From Vibrio bivalvicida (GTDB lineage Bacteria; Pseudomonadota; Gammaproteobacteria; Enterobacterales; Vibrionaceae), in the NCBI RefSeq assembly GCF_001399455.2, contig NZ_LLEI02000016.1, positions 1 to 64,000 on the forward strand: DNA of 64,000 nt, read 5' to 3'. Numbering within the stretch: position 1 is the stretch's first letter; each line of letters starts with the position of its first letter. The position numbers and the translations under genes are program-made. Shown piece by piece: positions 53,976 to 63,892 of the stretch. The notes beneath the pieces are model-generated. The model had not been told where the DNA came from. It saw only the letters and a list, made by a program, of their open reading frames with translations, and made no database searches.

Positions 53976-54551
53976 TTGAACTATCTCGCCCACTTACACA
54001 TTGCAGATCATTGCGATTCGAATTTACTTGGCAACTTGCTAGGTGATTTTGTAAAAGGTAATCCTGAATCTCAGTTTCCAAACAACGTCTCCCAAGGCGT
54101 GCGCCTGCACCGATATGTCGATTCATTCACAGACCATCATGAGCAAGTTCTCGAAGTAAAAGGCTTGTTTCCAAATGGAGTAAGGCGCTTTTCAGGTATC
54201 GCTTTGGATATGTTTTGGGATCACTGCTTAGCTAAACAGTGGAGTCAGTTCCACTCGAACTCACTGAATGAGTTTTGCCAACAAGCAGAGCATCGTGTAT
54301 CTCTCGACAGCCACAATGAACTACCTGAGCGCTTCTTACGTGTTTCCTCCGCGATGTGGCAAGGACGTTGGTTGGAGTCTTACCAGCACCTAGACAATAT
54401 TGAATATGCGTTGCAACGGATGTCTGGTCGGTCTCCCAGAATGGAGCGGTTAAGTGATTGTTTTCCACATATTGAGCGAAATTATGACCACTTGGTTGAG
54501 ACATTCTCAACCTTCTACCCTGATGTGCTAACTGCGAGCAAAAGTTTTTGA
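53976..54551 (+). CDS. acpH: Acyl-carrier-protein phosphodiesterase
   Basis: 191 residues from a TTG (AAGG about 8 bases upstream). The start NYLAHLHIA and the histidines in GVRLHRYVDSFTDHH and FWDHCLAKQW are those of AcpH, a metal-dependent HD-type enzyme that removes the 4'-phosphopantetheine from acyl carrier protein. The TTG start matches the family N-terminus. It ends four bases into the frame of the helicase gene region, but the helicase start is 36 bases later. Confidence 0.92.
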   Translation: MNYLAHLHIADHCDSNLLGNLLGDFVKGNPESQFPNNVSQGVRLHRYVDSFTDHHEQVLEVKGLFPNGVRRFSGIALDMFWDHCLAKQWSQFHSNSLNEFCQQAEHRVSLDSHNELPERFLRVSSAMWQGRWLESYQHLDNIEYALQRMSGRSPRMERLSDCFPHIERNYDHLVETFSTFYPDVLTASKSF

Positions 54552-54586
54552 TAGAATCGTCGGCCTTGCAATTAAAGGTTACGCGC

Positions 54587-55846
54587 ATGTCGACACAATT
54601 TGAAGCACTAGGGCTTTGCTCAACACTTACCCAAACCACTGACAAACTCGGTTTTAGCCAACCAACCGAAGTACAAGCACAGGCAATTCCACATGTTCTT
54701 GATGGTGCAGATGTCCTTGCTGGTGCCCAGACCGGTACGGGTAAAACTGCTGCTTTCGGTCTGCCTATATTGCAGAAGCTGATTGCGTCTGATGTGAAAC
54801 GCGATCCTCAAAATAATGATGTGCTGGCTCTGGTACTTGTGCCTACCCGAGAGTTAGCACAACAGGTGTACGATAACTTAGTTCAATATGCGCAAGAGAC
54901 GACAATAAAAATCGTCACCGCTTATGGTGGTACCAGCATGAATGTACAGACTCGTAACCTGAATGAGGGTTGCGACATACTGATTGCTACACCTGGGCGC
55001 TTGCTCGATCATATGTTCTGCAAAAACATCAACTTGTTCAAAACGCAATACTTAGTATTGGATGAAGCGGACCGTATGTTGGATATGGGATTTATGCCGG
55101 ATATCAAACGTATCCTTAAGCGCTGTAATGAAGAACGTCAAACGCTGTTTTTTTCTGCAACCTTTGATAAACGAATCAAAGCCATCGCCTATAAAATGCT
55201 TAATGAGCCGGTTGAAATACAAGTAACGCCGTCTAACAGTACTGCTGAAACGGTGAAGCAGATGGTGTATCCGGTTGATAGAAAGCGCAAAGCGGAACTA
55301 TTGGCATACCTGATTGGCTCAAGAAACTGGCAGCAAGTGCTGGTGTTTACCAAAACCAAGCAAGGTAGCGATGCCCTAGCAAAAGAGCTGAAGCTTGATG
55401 GGATCAAGGCGGCGTCAATTAATGGTGATAAAAGCCAAGGAGCACGACAGAAAGCGCTGGATGATTTTAAGTCAGGCCAAATTCGAGCGCTTATTGCCAC
55501 CGATGTAGCCGCTCGTGGCCTAGATATTCAACAGCTTGAGCAGGTGGTTAACTTTGATATGCCGTATAAGGCAGAAGACTATGTCCATCGAATCGGACGA
55601 ACAGGTCGTGCAGGCAAGGAAGGTTTTGCGGTATCGTTAATGAGTCGCGATGAAGAGTACCTACTCGAAGCGATAGAACGCTTACTCGACAGTAAACTGC
55701 CTCAAGAATGGCTGCCAGGCTTTGAGCCGAGTCTGATTGAACAAGTTGAGCCTGAAAAGTCGCCACAAAGAAGAGGGCGTAACGCTGATAAGCGTAGAAT
55801 GAAAGCGAAACTTAAGATTCATGCCAATCGCGGTAAGAAGAGATAG
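54587..55846 (+). CDS. DEAD-box RNA helicase, RhlE-like
   Basis: About 419 residues from the ATG at 54587, with AAAGG 8 bases upstream; the longer frame to 54548 overlaps acpH. Motifs GAQTGTGKTAAF, PTRELAQQ, VLDEADRMLDMG, SATF and HRIGRTGRAG are complete. The C-terminal tail is basic (RRGRNADKRRMKAKLKIH), as in RhlE and related helicases that act in RNA decay or ribosome assembly. It lacks the DbpA domain. RhlE is the best guess; SrmB-like assignment is possible. Confidence 0.88.
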   Translation: MSTQFEALGLCSTLTQTTDKLGFSQPTEVQAQAIPHVLDGADVLAGAQTGTGKTAAFGLPILQKLIASDVKRDPQNNDVLALVLVPTRELAQQVYDNLVQYAQETTIKIVTAYGGTSMNVQTRNLNEGCDILIATPGRLLDHMFCKNINLFKTQYLVLDEADRMLDMGFMPDIKRILKRCNEERQTLFFSATFDKRIKAIAYKMLNEPVEIQVTPSNSTAETVKQMVYPVDRKRKAELLAYLIGSRNWQQVLVFTKTKQGSDALAKELKLDGIKAASINGDKSQGARQKALDDFKSGQIRALIATDVAARGLDIQQLEQVVNFDMPYKAEDYVHRIGRTGRAGKEGFAVSLMSRDEEYLLEAIERLLDSKLPQEWLPGFEPSLIEQVEPEKSPQRRGRNADKRRMKAKLKIHANRGKKR

Positions 55847-55916
55847 TTAAAGAGACAAGGCTGGCGTTGTTAGCAACTAAGCCTACTACTTTGGAATCTG
55901 ATCAAGGAACGTAGTC

Positions 55917-56423
55917 GTGAAGTTAACCCTCATTACATTGAAAGATGCAGACGAGTTGTTAGAGTTTGAGTTGGCTAATCAAACTTGGTTCGAGGCGTTT
56001 ATACCGCCACGTGAAGAGGGCTTCTATTCTCAGGAAGGAGTTCAGCAGCATATCCGTGAGTTCCTACTCGACTATCAATGTAATGAGATGGTTCCTTTGC
56101 TGATCAAAAATGGCCAAAATCAAATTATCGGTAGGATAAATTTGACTAACATTGACTCGGTGAGGAGCACCGCTCATTTAGGTTATCGTGTAGGGAAAGC
56201 GTCGATAAATCGAGGTGTCGCTAAGTGGGCGGTTTCGGAAGTGACGAAAATCGTTAAAGATAAGGGCATCAACAAACTGTTTGCTTATGCTGCGACGGAA
56301 AACCCTGCTTCACAGAATGTACTCACAAGTAATGGTTTCCAACCAGTCAAAGTTGTTCACGACTATGCCGAGTTGCATGGTGAATCAATCGACTGTATCG
56401 AATTTAAACTCTTGGTTAGATAA
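55917..56423 (+). CDS. GNAT acetyltransferase, RimJ/RimL-like
   Basis: 168 residues from a GTG with AAGGA 8-10 bases upstream. The acetyl-CoA motif region (AHLGYRVGKASINRGVAKWAVSE) and the C-terminal ENPASQNVLTSNGF are those of ribosomal-protein-type N-terminal acetyltransferases. Substrate unknown. It is not in a clear operon. Confidence 0.83.
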   Translation: MKLTLITLKDADELLEFELANQTWFEAFIPPREEGFYSQEGVQQHIREFLLDYQCNEMVPLLIKNGQNQIIGRINLTNIDSVRSTAHLGYRVGKASINRGVAKWAVSEVTKIVKDKGINKLFAYAATENPASQNVLTSNGFQPVKVVHDYAELHGESIDCIEFKLLVR

Positions 56424-56614
56424 ACCATCTTGTTTCAGAATATTTTAATTAGGATCTAATTCTTAATAATACCTCTTTAATATCAGTAAACTAAAGTACC
56501 AACTTTATCAAGATTGAATCAGAGTTCTGCTTTGATAACCTTGACTTAACCCTTACATAGACTATTACTTAGCGATAACGCAAAGGTTTATCCATAGATT
56601 CAATGGGGGCTACA

Positions 56615-57388
56615 ATGAGACTACTTCTGACGCTGGTATGTGCACTTTTGTTATCTACTACCGCCGTAGCAAAAACAGATATTACTATTTACGGTGATGA
56701 CACCTACCCACCTTATTCCTATGTTGAAAGCGGCAGACTGACAGGGATCTATACTGTTGTTTTAGAGAATATCTTTGCCAAGATGCCTGACTATAACATC
56801 ACCTTGAAAGGCACTCCTTGGAAGCGAGGGTTATCTCAAATTGAAGGCAGTAAGATATTTGCGCTTTACCCTCCTTATAAAAGACCAGAGCAAAGACCCT
56901 ATATGGAATATGACGTACCTATCTTAGATGAAAAGTTGGTCGTTGTATGTCAAAAGTCAGTTTTGAGCAGTGCCAAACCGAATTGGCCAAATGACTACCT
57001 AGGCTTAACTATTGGTAATAATGCAGGTTTTTCGGCGGGCGGTGACGAGTTTTGGTCTGCAGTGAAGGCGGGAAAAATCAAAGTCACCGAAACGAAAGGG
57101 ACACCTAAAAACCTACTAAAACTCATCGCGGGTCGTATTGATTGTTACATGAACGACGCATTGTCAATTCAGTGGGAGTTGAAGAAGCTTCAAAACGAGG
57201 GCAAGTACGATGGTCAAAGTGTGGTCGAAGGGGCGACGATTAGCTCAGAGCAGGGGTTCTTAGGTATCGTAACCAATGGCGCTAGTTTTCCATATAAAGA
57301 GAACTTCAAGGCGGAATATCACAAAATATTGTCTGAAATGAAGCAAAGTGGAGAAATTGATAAAATCGTCAACGACTTTATTAAATAA
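56615..57388 (+). CDS. Periplasmic substrate-binding protein (SBP_bac_3 family)
   Basis: 257 residues from the ATG at 56615 (GGGGGC directly upstream; an ATG at 56603 lies in front of that site). Signal peptide MRLLLTLVCALLLSTTAVA, then the amino-acid-type binding domain (about 22-255: DITIYGDDTYPPYSYVESG and KGTPWKRGLSQIEG). Such proteins either feed ABC importers or act as free sensors; no permease is adjacent, so a lone receptor or scavenger is possible. A shared terminator follows. Confidence 0.85.
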   Translation: MRLLLTLVCALLLSTTAVAKTDITIYGDDTYPPYSYVESGRLTGIYTVVLENIFAKMPDYNITLKGTPWKRGLSQIEGSKIFALYPPYKRPEQRPYMEYDVPILDEKLVVVCQKSVLSSAKPNWPNDYLGLTIGNNAGFSAGGDEFWSAVKAGKIKVTETKGTPKNLLKLIAGRIDCYMNDALSIQWELKKLQNEGKYDGQSVVEGATISSEQGFLGIVTNGASFPYKENFKAEYHKILSEMKQSGEIDKIVNDFIK

Positions 57389-57403
57389 CTTTGTAAACAA
57401 AAT

Positions 57404-57431
57404 AAAAACGGAAGCGAGTGCTTCCGTTTTT
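57404..57431. terminator. Bidirectional terminator between the binding protein and desaturase genes
   Basis: AAAAACGGAAGC/GCTTCCGTTTTT with loop GAGT; A and T runs on both sides serve both convergent genes. Confidence 0.92.
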
Positions 57432-57435
57432 ATAG

Positions 57436-58563
57436 TTAAGCGTATTGAGCAACCATACTTTCCCAACTTTTTTTCTGTGTCGCTAGCTCTTGCTTCATTT
57501 GTTGATAGCGCAGCTTAAGAAGAGATTTCTCGTACTTCTTGGCTAGATCATTTTTCTTCGATTCTAATACTTGTTTCTTTACATCGTAATAGTCCGACAT
57601 TTTACCCATCAACGCTTCAAACTCTTTGTTCAGCGCTTCATTAATCAAGGGGGCGTTAGGTAGCTTACTGACGTTGCGAGAGGCGGTATTAAGAGCTTGT
57701 TTAGCTTTCGCCTTTTCAATCTTAAGCTTAGGAGTAACTCGGAGCTTTTGGGTCAAACCTAGCCACGAACACGACTTAATAAGCCATTTAGTCGGATCGT
57801 ATTGCCACCAATAGATGCCATTGCGATAATCATTTTCAAAGATATGGTGGTAATTATGGTAGCCCTCACCGAACGTGAATACAGCCAAGACTGCGTTATC
57901 ACGAGCGGTATTTTTATCAGTGTAAGGTTGACTTCCCCAAATATGCGCCAAAGAGTTGATAAAGAAAGTCGAATGATGGCTTAGTACCAGTCTCAATACG
58001 CCAACGGCTAGAAGCATACCCACAATATCGCCATGTAGTAGGCCAATCGCGATAGGAATACCAAAGTTAGTTACAATTGCGAGTGGTACATAGTATTTGT
58101 GCTGCCACATAACAATCTTGTCTTTTTGTAAGTCACGGCAGTTGCTGTAATCTACATACGAATTCGTCTTGTACTCACGTAACATCCAACCAATATGAGA
58201 AAACCAAAAACCCCGTTTGGCCGAATATGGGTCTTTATCGTTGTTGTCGACATGCTTATGGTGGATACGATGATCAGAACTCCAGTGCAGAGCGCTGTTT
58301 TGTAGGGCAAAAGCACCTCCTAATGCAAAAAGAAAACGTAGAGACCAGTGAGCCTCATAGGTTTTGTGTGACCAGAGGCGATGATAACCTGCGGTAATTG
58401 AAAGATTACAAAAAGAAAAAGCGGCTAAAAACCAGAATAGGTGTTCAACACCGTACCCCGCCGTAATGCCATACCAAGGAACGATAGCAATAGAGACGAT
58501 GAACGAAGATAAAAAGATAAATATGTTTAACCAAATCAGAGGTGGTTTGCTAGAGCCCGACAT
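57436..58563 (-). CDS. Membrane acyl-CoA (delta-9 type) fatty-acid desaturase with coiled-coil tail
   Basis: 375 residues. The three histidine boxes are HRLWSH (61-66), HRIHH (98-102) and HNYHH (236-240), which bind the di-iron centre; four membrane helices surround them. The enzyme puts a double bond in saturated acyl chains in the inner membrane using oxygen. Residues about 305-372 are a highly charged, probably coiled-coil tail (EFEALMGKMSDYYDVKKQ, then KKYEKSLLKLRYQQMKQELA) not part of the catalytic core. AGGAAG stands before the ATG. FabR-like palindromes in the leader suggest control by unsaturated fatty acids. Confidence 0.9.
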   Translation of the reverse strand: MSGSSKPPLIWLNIFIFLSSFIVSIAIVPWYGITAGYGVEHLFWFLAAFSFCNLSITAGYHRLWSHKTYEAHWSLRFLFALGGAFALQNSALHWSSDHRIHHKHVDNNDKDPYSAKRGFWFSHIGWMLREYKTNSYVDYSNCRDLQKDKIVMWQHKYYVPLAIVTNFGIPIAIGLLHGDIVGMLLAVGVLRLVLSHHSTFFINSLAHIWGSQPYTDKNTARDNAVLAVFTFGEGYHNYHHIFENDYRNGIYWWQYDPTKWLIKSCSWLGLTQKLRVTPKLKIEKAKAKQALNTASRNVSKLPNAPLINEALNKEFEALMGKMSDYYDVKKQVLESKKNDLAKKYEKSLLKLRYQQMKQELATQKKSWESMVAQYA

Positions 58564-58577
58564 GGTGACTTCCTTTC

Positions 58578-58621
58578 AGCTAACAGTTGTTCGCTAGAAT
58601 ATCAGCGTACAAGTGTAAGTC
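58578..58621. promoter_or_regulatory. Two FabR/DesT-like palindromes before the desaturase gene
   Basis: AGCTAACA-GT-TGTTCGCT at 58578-58595 is symmetrical at seven of eight positions per arm. AGCGTACA-AG-TGTAAGTC at 58604-58621 is a weaker second one, 26 bases away. Both resemble, from memory, the AGCG(T/A)ACA-type operators of FabR/DesT TetR-family regulators that control unsaturated fatty acid synthesis. They lie 15-58 bases before the ATG, where a bound repressor would block transcription. Confidence 0.5.
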
Positions 58622-58642
58622 AAACTCAATCGCGGAGTTTGA
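58620..58642. repeat. 8-base inverted repeat upstream of the desaturase operators
   Basis: TCAAACTC at 58620-58627 and GAGTTTGA at 58635-58642 with a 7-base spacer, adjoining the FabR-like sites. Confidence 0.4.
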
Positions 58643-58817
58643 TGTTCAACTCACGTCTCTATAGAGTCAAAATTGTAACTGAGTTTGTAATATCTCTTTA
58701 GAGTAGATAACTATTCACTCAATCACGCCTCTTGCTCCAGAATGATTGGCTTTTAGTTAAATGTTTTATAGTATGAAGAGGTAAGCTACCCTTACAGGAA
58801 GTAATAAGGAACTATAA

Positions 58818-59378
58818 ATGGAACTAAAAGTAGCTGAATATAGCGACTATGAGCGTATTGCGACTCTGCATGCGCAAAGCTGGAAGCAATTCTACCAAGG
58901 GATATTGGGCAAAGAGTTTCTCGAATGTGAAGTGCTTGAAGAGCGAAAGTCTATCTGGCAAACCCGTCTGATTAACCCCCCTTTTAATCAACACGTCCTG
59001 CTTATTGAAGAGGGAGGGCTGTTATGCGGGTTTATCTGTGCGTTCGGCAATCATGACTTTGAGAAGGGAACGATCATCGATGCGCTGCATGTCGACCTTG
59101 CATATAGAGGAAAAGGTTTAGGTGTAAAGTTAATTGCTGAAATGGCTAAGTGGATTGAACAGTACTTTCCCGATAACGGTGTATACCTTGAAGTTATGAA
59201 AGACAACAAACAAGCGGTCGAATTCTATGAACACCTAGGTGGTGAATGTCATCTTGAACGCTTATGGAACGCACCGTGTGGTAACCAAGTTCCAGAGCTT
59301 GTTTATAGGTGGAAATCAGGCAAAGACTTGGCAGTCCACGTCAAATCTCACACTAGGTTAGACGTTGTAACGGATTGA
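58818..59378 (+). CDS. GNAT-family N-acetyltransferase
   Basis: 186 residues. ATG with AAGGA 7 bases upstream. Motif A is in IIDALHVDLAYRGKGLGVKLI and motif B in VYLEVMKDNKQAVEFYEHLGG, as in small-molecule acetyltransferases. Substrate unknown. Its stop overlaps the first inverted repeat before the efflux genes. Confidence 0.84.
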   Translation: MELKVAEYSDYERIATLHAQSWKQFYQGILGKEFLECEVLEERKSIWQTRLINPPFNQHVLLIEEGGLLCGFICAFGNHDFEKGTIIDALHVDLAYRGKGLGVKLIAEMAKWIEQYFPDNGVYLEVMKDNKQAVEFYEHLGGECHLERLWNAPCGNQVPELVYRWKSGKDLAVHVKSHTRLDVVTD

Positions 59379-59464
59379 TACAATTAAAGTTGTATTCTGA
59401 TATTTCTCGGACATTACACTTATAGCCTTTAGGTAGTTTTAGATAAAACCTTTTAACTACCTAA
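59378..59464. promoter_or_regulatory. Two inverted repeats upstream of the efflux genes
   Basis: ATACAA-TTAAAG-TTGTAT at 59378-59395 is an 18-base palindrome with a 6-base centre. TTAGGTAGTT (59429-59438) and AACTACCTAA (59455-59464) form a perfect 10-base inverted repeat ending 10 bases before the start codon. Together they look like operator and leader elements, but no regulator gene is linked. Confidence 0.5.
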
Positions 59465-59474
59465 CGGCCTATTA

Positions 59475-60593
59475 ATGAAAAAAACCTTGCTCTTCACAGC
59501 GCTTAGTAGTGCGCTTTTTCTCGTAGGATGCGGTGAAACTGCTCAAGGAAAGAAACAAATGCCAGCGCAACTGGTAGTCGCGCAGCAAGCCCAGTTTATT
59601 CCTCATCAACAAAGTAAATCTTATATTGGTCGCGTCGAGGCCGTCGAAGATACCAGCATTACCGCGCAGGTCACGGGCTATTTGAAAGCTCGCCACTTTG
59701 AAGAGGGACAAATGGTTGAGAAGGGCCAACTTCTCTATACGATTGAACCCTCATCTTTTAACGCTCAAGTAGCGAGCGCAAATGCCGCGTTGGCTCAAGC
59801 TCGTGCCACTCTTAAAAAAGCACAACTCGATTTTAAACGAGGTGAGAATCTACTTCCTAAAGGTAGTATTTCTCAATCTGAATTTGATAACTTGAATGCC
59901 GCCCTACTAGGGGCACAGGCTCAAGTTGAAGCGAGCATTGCGCAATTACACTTGGCTGAAGTTAACCTTTCATATACACAGATCAAAGCTCCATTCTCTG
60001 GTCGAATTGCACAAAGTAAAGTGAGTACTGGTGACCTAGTGTCACCTCAATCGGGTATTTTGACTACGCTGGTTAGCCTAAACCCCATCCATACAAGTTT
60101 TAGCATAAGTGAAAGAGAGCGCCTTGAACTTGGCATTGATCGAGTTAAAGGTGACGGCGACGCAGATTTGGTAGAAGTACAAGTTGTGCTAGAAAACGGC
60201 CAGCCATTTGAATACCTAGGTAAATTGGACTTCTTAGGTAATCGTATCGACCTAAATACGGGGACTATCGCGATGCGTGCTGTCGTAGAAAACCCGGACT
60301 ACCGATTACTTCCAGGCCAGCATATTCGTGTTGAACTGCGTGAAAAACAAGCGCAAGACGTGATTGTGATCCCTCGTCGTGCTGTGCAAACCGATCTTGA
60401 AGGAAACTTCGTGATGGTGGTGGCTGAAGGTAATATTGCAGAAAGGCGTAACGTAGAACTAGGCCGCCAGTTAGATAATGGCGTCATTGTTAAAAATGGT
60501 TTAAAGGCAGATGAACAGGTCATCACTCAAGGCTTGCAACGTATCCGTAACGGTGTACCTGTTCGTTTTGAACAATCAAAAGATGCTGATTAA
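59475..60593 (+). CDS. RND efflux periplasmic adaptor (membrane fusion) lipoprotein
   Basis: 372 residues. Lipobox LVGC gives Cys19. Biotinyl-lipoyl-like half-domains lie around SITAQVTGYLKARHFEEGQMV and the IKAPFSGRIAQ segment, with a coiled-coil hairpin (about 95-160: ANAALAQARATLKKAQL and later LLGAQAQVEASIAQLH) between them, then beta-barrel and membrane-proximal domains. It links an RND pump to an outer-membrane TolC-like channel, which is not encoded here. It is followed by the pump gene at 10 bases. Confidence 0.93.
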   Translation: MKKTLLFTALSSALFLVGCGETAQGKKQMPAQLVVAQQAQFIPHQQSKSYIGRVEAVEDTSITAQVTGYLKARHFEEGQMVEKGQLLYTIEPSSFNAQVASANAALAQARATLKKAQLDFKRGENLLPKGSISQSEFDNLNAALLGAQAQVEASIAQLHLAEVNLSYTQIKAPFSGRIAQSKVSTGDLVSPQSGILTTLVSLNPIHTSFSISERERLELGIDRVKGDGDADLVEVQVVLENGQPFEYLGKLDFLGNRIDLNTGTIAMRAVVENPDYRLLPGQHIRVELREKQAQDVIVIPRRAVQTDLEGNFVMVVAEGNIAERRNVELGRQLDNGVIVKNGLKADEQVITQGLQRIRNGVPVRFEQSKDAD

Positions 60594-60603
60594 AGAGGTG
60601 TAA

Positions 60604-63600
60604 ATGTTAAGTCGTTTCTTTATCCAGCGTCCTAAGTTTGCGCTGGTTATATCAATCATACTGACTTTGGCAGGGGCTGTCTCATTGGCGATCTTGCCTG
60701 TTGCTGAGTATCCTAAAATTAGCCCTCCGTCGGTGAGTGTATCTGCTTACTATACAGGTGCAAGTGCTGAAGTTGTGGAACAGGCGATAGCTGACCCTAT
60801 AGAGACCTCAGTCAATGGCGTTGAAGATATGATTTATATGTCTTCAAAGAGTGCCAATGATGGTTCGTATAATCTGAACGTCACATTCGATGTTGGCACC
60901 GATCCCGATATGGCTCAGGTTAACGTACAAAACCGTGTTGCACAGATTGAGTCGAAGCTTCCACAGGAAGTAAGAATGGTTGGTGTGACGGTGAAAAAGC
61001 GTTCACCAGACCTACTTATGGTGCTCAACTTCTACTCGCCAAACGGTAAGTATGATGACCAGTTCCTCATCAACTACGTTAACCTAAATATTAAAGACCA
61101 ACTGGCGCGTGTTAGCGGGATCAGTGAAGTGAATGTCTTAGGTGGCGGTGAGTATGCGATGCGCGTTTGGTTAGATCCTGAAAAAATGGCTAACCTAAAC
61201 TTAACCACTACCGATGTTTATGCTGCTTTGGCAGAGCAGAACGTTCAGGTTGCAGCGGGTCGTGTCGGTGCTGCGCCATACAGCAATCCTCAAGAAGTTC
61301 AGTTTAACTTGGTGACTAAAGGCCGCCTAGAGACGGCTGATGAGTTTGAAAATGTAGTACTGCGCGCGAGTCAAGATGGTTCAACAGTGTATTTGAAAGA
61401 CGTTGCACGCGTCGAACTGGGCAAAAAGTTCTACGATGGTAACGGTAAGTACCGTGGTCAAGATGCCTCCATCGTGACGTTGTCACTGCAGTCTGATGCC
61501 AACGCGCTGGAGAGTGGTAAAGCGGTAATGGCCATGCTTGAGAAGCTGAGCCATAACTTCCCTGATGGTGTTGCTTACGAAACAAGTTACGACACAACGG
61601 TGTTTGTTGCCGAATCAATCAAAGGTGTAGTCAAAACGCTGATTGAAGCCATTTTACTTGTTATCGCGGTAACTTATCTGTTCTTGGGTAGTGCTCGTGC
61701 CACATTGATTCCGGTCGTTGCTATTCCAGTTTCTTTGATCGGTACATTTGCTGTTATGCAGATGACGGGCTTTACGATCAACACGGTGACCTTATTTGGT
61801 TTGATTCTCGCGATCGGTATCGTGGTGGATGACGCAATACTGGTTATTGAGAACGTTGATACCACGATGGCGAAAGACCCAACAATTTCGCCACGCAAAG
61901 CGACACTGATCGCGATGAAAGAGGTAACCGGACCAATCATCACGTCAACTTTGGTTCTACTGGCAGTATTCATTCCAGTGGCGATGCTTCCGGGTATTAC
62001 GGGTATCATGTATCGCCAATTCGCGTTGACTATCTGCATCGCGGTTGTGATCTCATCGATCAATGCACTCACGCTATCACCAGCGTTGTGTTCTTTGGTA
62101 CTGAAACAGGGTGGTGGAAACACAGCTCGTTGGTATCAAGCATTCAACCGAGGCTTAGAAAGCGTTACTGAAAAATATGGCCAAGTGGCAAGCTTCCTTG
62201 TGAAAAAAGGCGTGCTTCTCTTTGCCTTCTTCTTTGTGGCCTTGGCTGCCGTTACATATTTCTCGAAAACGACGTCGACGGCGTTTGTACCTCAGGAAGA
62301 TAAAGGCATCTTGTTAGTTAACGTACAGTTACCAGACGCGGCATCTCTGTCTCGTACAGAAGAAGCGACTGAGCAGCTGCTTGAAATGGTGGAGCAAGAG
62401 CCTGGTGTAGATGGTGTCACTTTGGTCAATGGTTATGCCTTCATGACGGGTGCGTCTGCTTCCAATGGTGCGTCACTGTTTATCAAACTGCACGACTGGG
62501 ATATGCGTAACGCACTAGACGGTGACCATTCGGCACAAGGTATCTCGCGTCGTATTAACGGTCGTGCTGCAGTTGAATTACCGCAAGCCGTCGTCTTTGC
62601 GATGGGTCCACCAGCCGTACCGGGGATGGGGGCTGCATCGGGCTTTGAGTTTGTACTGGAAGATACGCTAGGCCGGAGCCGCAGTGACCTTGCAATGGTA
62701 ATGGATGATGTAATTGAGAAAGCGAACCAGCAGCCTGAGATATCTCGTACCTTTAGTACTTTTCGTGCCAATGTTCCTCATTACTACGTGGACATTGATC
62801 GTGAAAAAGCGCAGCAGTTGGGAATTCCTTTGTCTGAGGTCTTCCAGACACTGCAAGGTAACCTAGGTTCTCTGTACGTAAATGACTTCACCATGTTTGG
62901 TAAGAACTTCCGCGTAACCATGCAAGCGGACAGTGAGCACCGAAGCAATATGGATGATCTCCAGCGCTTCCATGTTCGTTCTTCATCGGGGGAGATGATT
63001 CCACTAAGTACATTGGTGACGCATGAGCAGATCTTTGAGCCAGATGTCGCGTGGCGTTACAATATGTACCGTAGTGCTGTGATTCAAGGTCAGCCAGCTC
63101 CGGGTTACTCAAGCGGTGACGCGATTGCAGCCATGGAACGTGTCGCAGCCGAAGTCCTTCCGCAAGGGTATCAGTATGAATGGACGGGTATGGCTTACCA
63201 AGAGGTGTTGGCGGGTAACCAAGCGATCTTCGCGTTCGCATTAGCACTGATCTTTATTTACCTGTTTATGGTTGCTCAGTATGAAAGTTGGACTATTCCG
63301 GTTGCGATTATACTGGTGGTGCCAGTGGCAACCTTGGGCTCTTTCTTAGCGCTTAACCTCACAGGTACGCCACTTAACTTGTACGCGCAGATAGGTCTCG
63401 TTCTGCTCATAGCTCTCGCTGCGAAGAACGCAATCTTGATTGTCGAATTCGCTAAGGTTGAGCGTGAAAATAACGGTGTACCTATCGATGATGCAGCAGT
63501 CAAGGGCGGTACTTTACGTTTCCGCGCGGTAAACATGACGTCGTGGTCATTTATTTTGGGTATCTTCCCACTAATCTTTGCAGCAGGTGCGGGGCACGTG

Positions 63601-63756
63601 AGCCAAAACTCGCTCGGTATTTCGTTGATTGGCGGTCTACTGTGTGTGTTATTGGCGGGTACATTCTTAATTCCGGGTTTCTACGCATTCGTTCAGCGCA
63701 GACGTGAAAAGGCCCATGGTGGTAATACCAAATTGATTCCTTTAGATGACGATTAA
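60604..63756 (+). CDS. RND-family multidrug efflux pump (HAE1/AcrB-like)
   Basis: 1050 residues, the length of AcrB-type pumps, with twelve helices in two halves and two large periplasmic loops. The proton-relay Asp pair is in [15 protein letters not shown] (helix 4) and a Lys in the [16 protein letters not shown] segment (helix 10). It exports drugs, bile salts or detergents from the periplasm and inner leaflet with proton entry. AGAGGTG precedes the ATG. Vibrio has several such systems (VexAB, VmeCD and others); sequence alone does not say which this is. Confidence 0.93.
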   Translation: MLSRFFIQRPKFALVISIILTLAGAVSLAILPVAEYPKISPPSVSVSAYYTGASAEVVEQAIADPIETSVNGVEDMIYMSSKSANDGSYNLNVTFDVGTDPDMAQVNVQNRVAQIESKLPQEVRMVGVTVKKRSPDLLMVLNFYSPNGKYDDQFLINYVNLNIKDQLARVSGISEVNVLGGGEYAMRVWLDPEKMANLNLTTTDVYAALAEQNVQVAAGRVGAAPYSNPQEVQFNLVTKGRLETADEFENVVLRASQDGSTVYLKDVARVELGKKFYDGNGKYRGQDASIVTLSLQSDANALESGKAVMAMLEKLSHNFPDGVAYETSYDTTVFVAESIKGVVKTLIEAILLVIAVTYLFLGSARATLIPVVAIPVSLIGTFAVMQMTGFTINTVTLFGLILAIGIVVDDAILVIENVDTTMAKDPTISPRKATLIAMKEVTGPIITSTLVLLAVFIPVAMLPGITGIMYRQFALTICIAVVISSINALTLSPALCSLVLKQGGGNTARWYQAFNRGLESVTEKYGQVASFLVKKGVLLFAFFFVALAAVTYFSKTTSTAFVPQEDKGILLVNVQLPDAASLSRTEEATEQLLEMVEQEPGVDGVTLVNGYAFMTGASASNGASLFIKLHDWDMRNALDGDHSAQGISRRINGRAAVELPQAVVFAMGPPAVPGMGAASGFEFVLEDTLGRSRSDLAMVMDDVIEKANQQPEISRTFSTFRANVPHYYVDIDREKAQQLGIPLSEVFQTLQGNLGSLYVNDFTMFGKNFRVTMQADSEHRSNMDDLQRFHVRSSSGEMIPLSTLVTHEQIFEPDVAWRYNMYRSAVIQGQPAPGYSSGDAIAAMERVAAEVLPQGYQYEWTGMAYQEVLAGNQAIFAFALALIFIYLFMVAQYESWTIPVAIILVVPVATLGSFLALNLTGTPLNLYAQIGLVLLIALAAKNAILIVEFAKVERENNGVPIDDAAVKGGTLRFRAVNMTSWSFILGIFPLIFAAGAGHVSQNSLGISLIGGLLCVLLAGTFLIPGFYAFVQRRREKAHGGNTKLIPLDDD

Positions 63757-63770
63757 CGTTTGGTAAATTG

Positions 63771-63804
63771 AAAATCCCCTTAGCTAATTGGCGAGGGGAT
63801 TTTT
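63771..63804 (+). terminator. Terminator of the RND efflux operon
   Basis: AAAATCCCCT/AGGGGATTTTT stem-loop 15 bases after the pump stop. Confidence 0.9.
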
Positions 63805-63837
63805 AATCTCTAGAACGATTCCCATCAGTAGAGATAA

Positions 63838-63868
63838 TAAAAAAGCCCTAACCTACGGGCTAGGGCTT
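63838..63868 (-). terminator. Terminator of the chemotaxis receptor entering from the right
   Basis: AAGCCCTA (63843-63850) and TAGGGCTT (63861-63868), followed on the minus strand by TTTTTTATT. Confidence 0.9.
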
Positions 63869-63892
63869 CCTCAATGACTCAATCGCTTAAGA

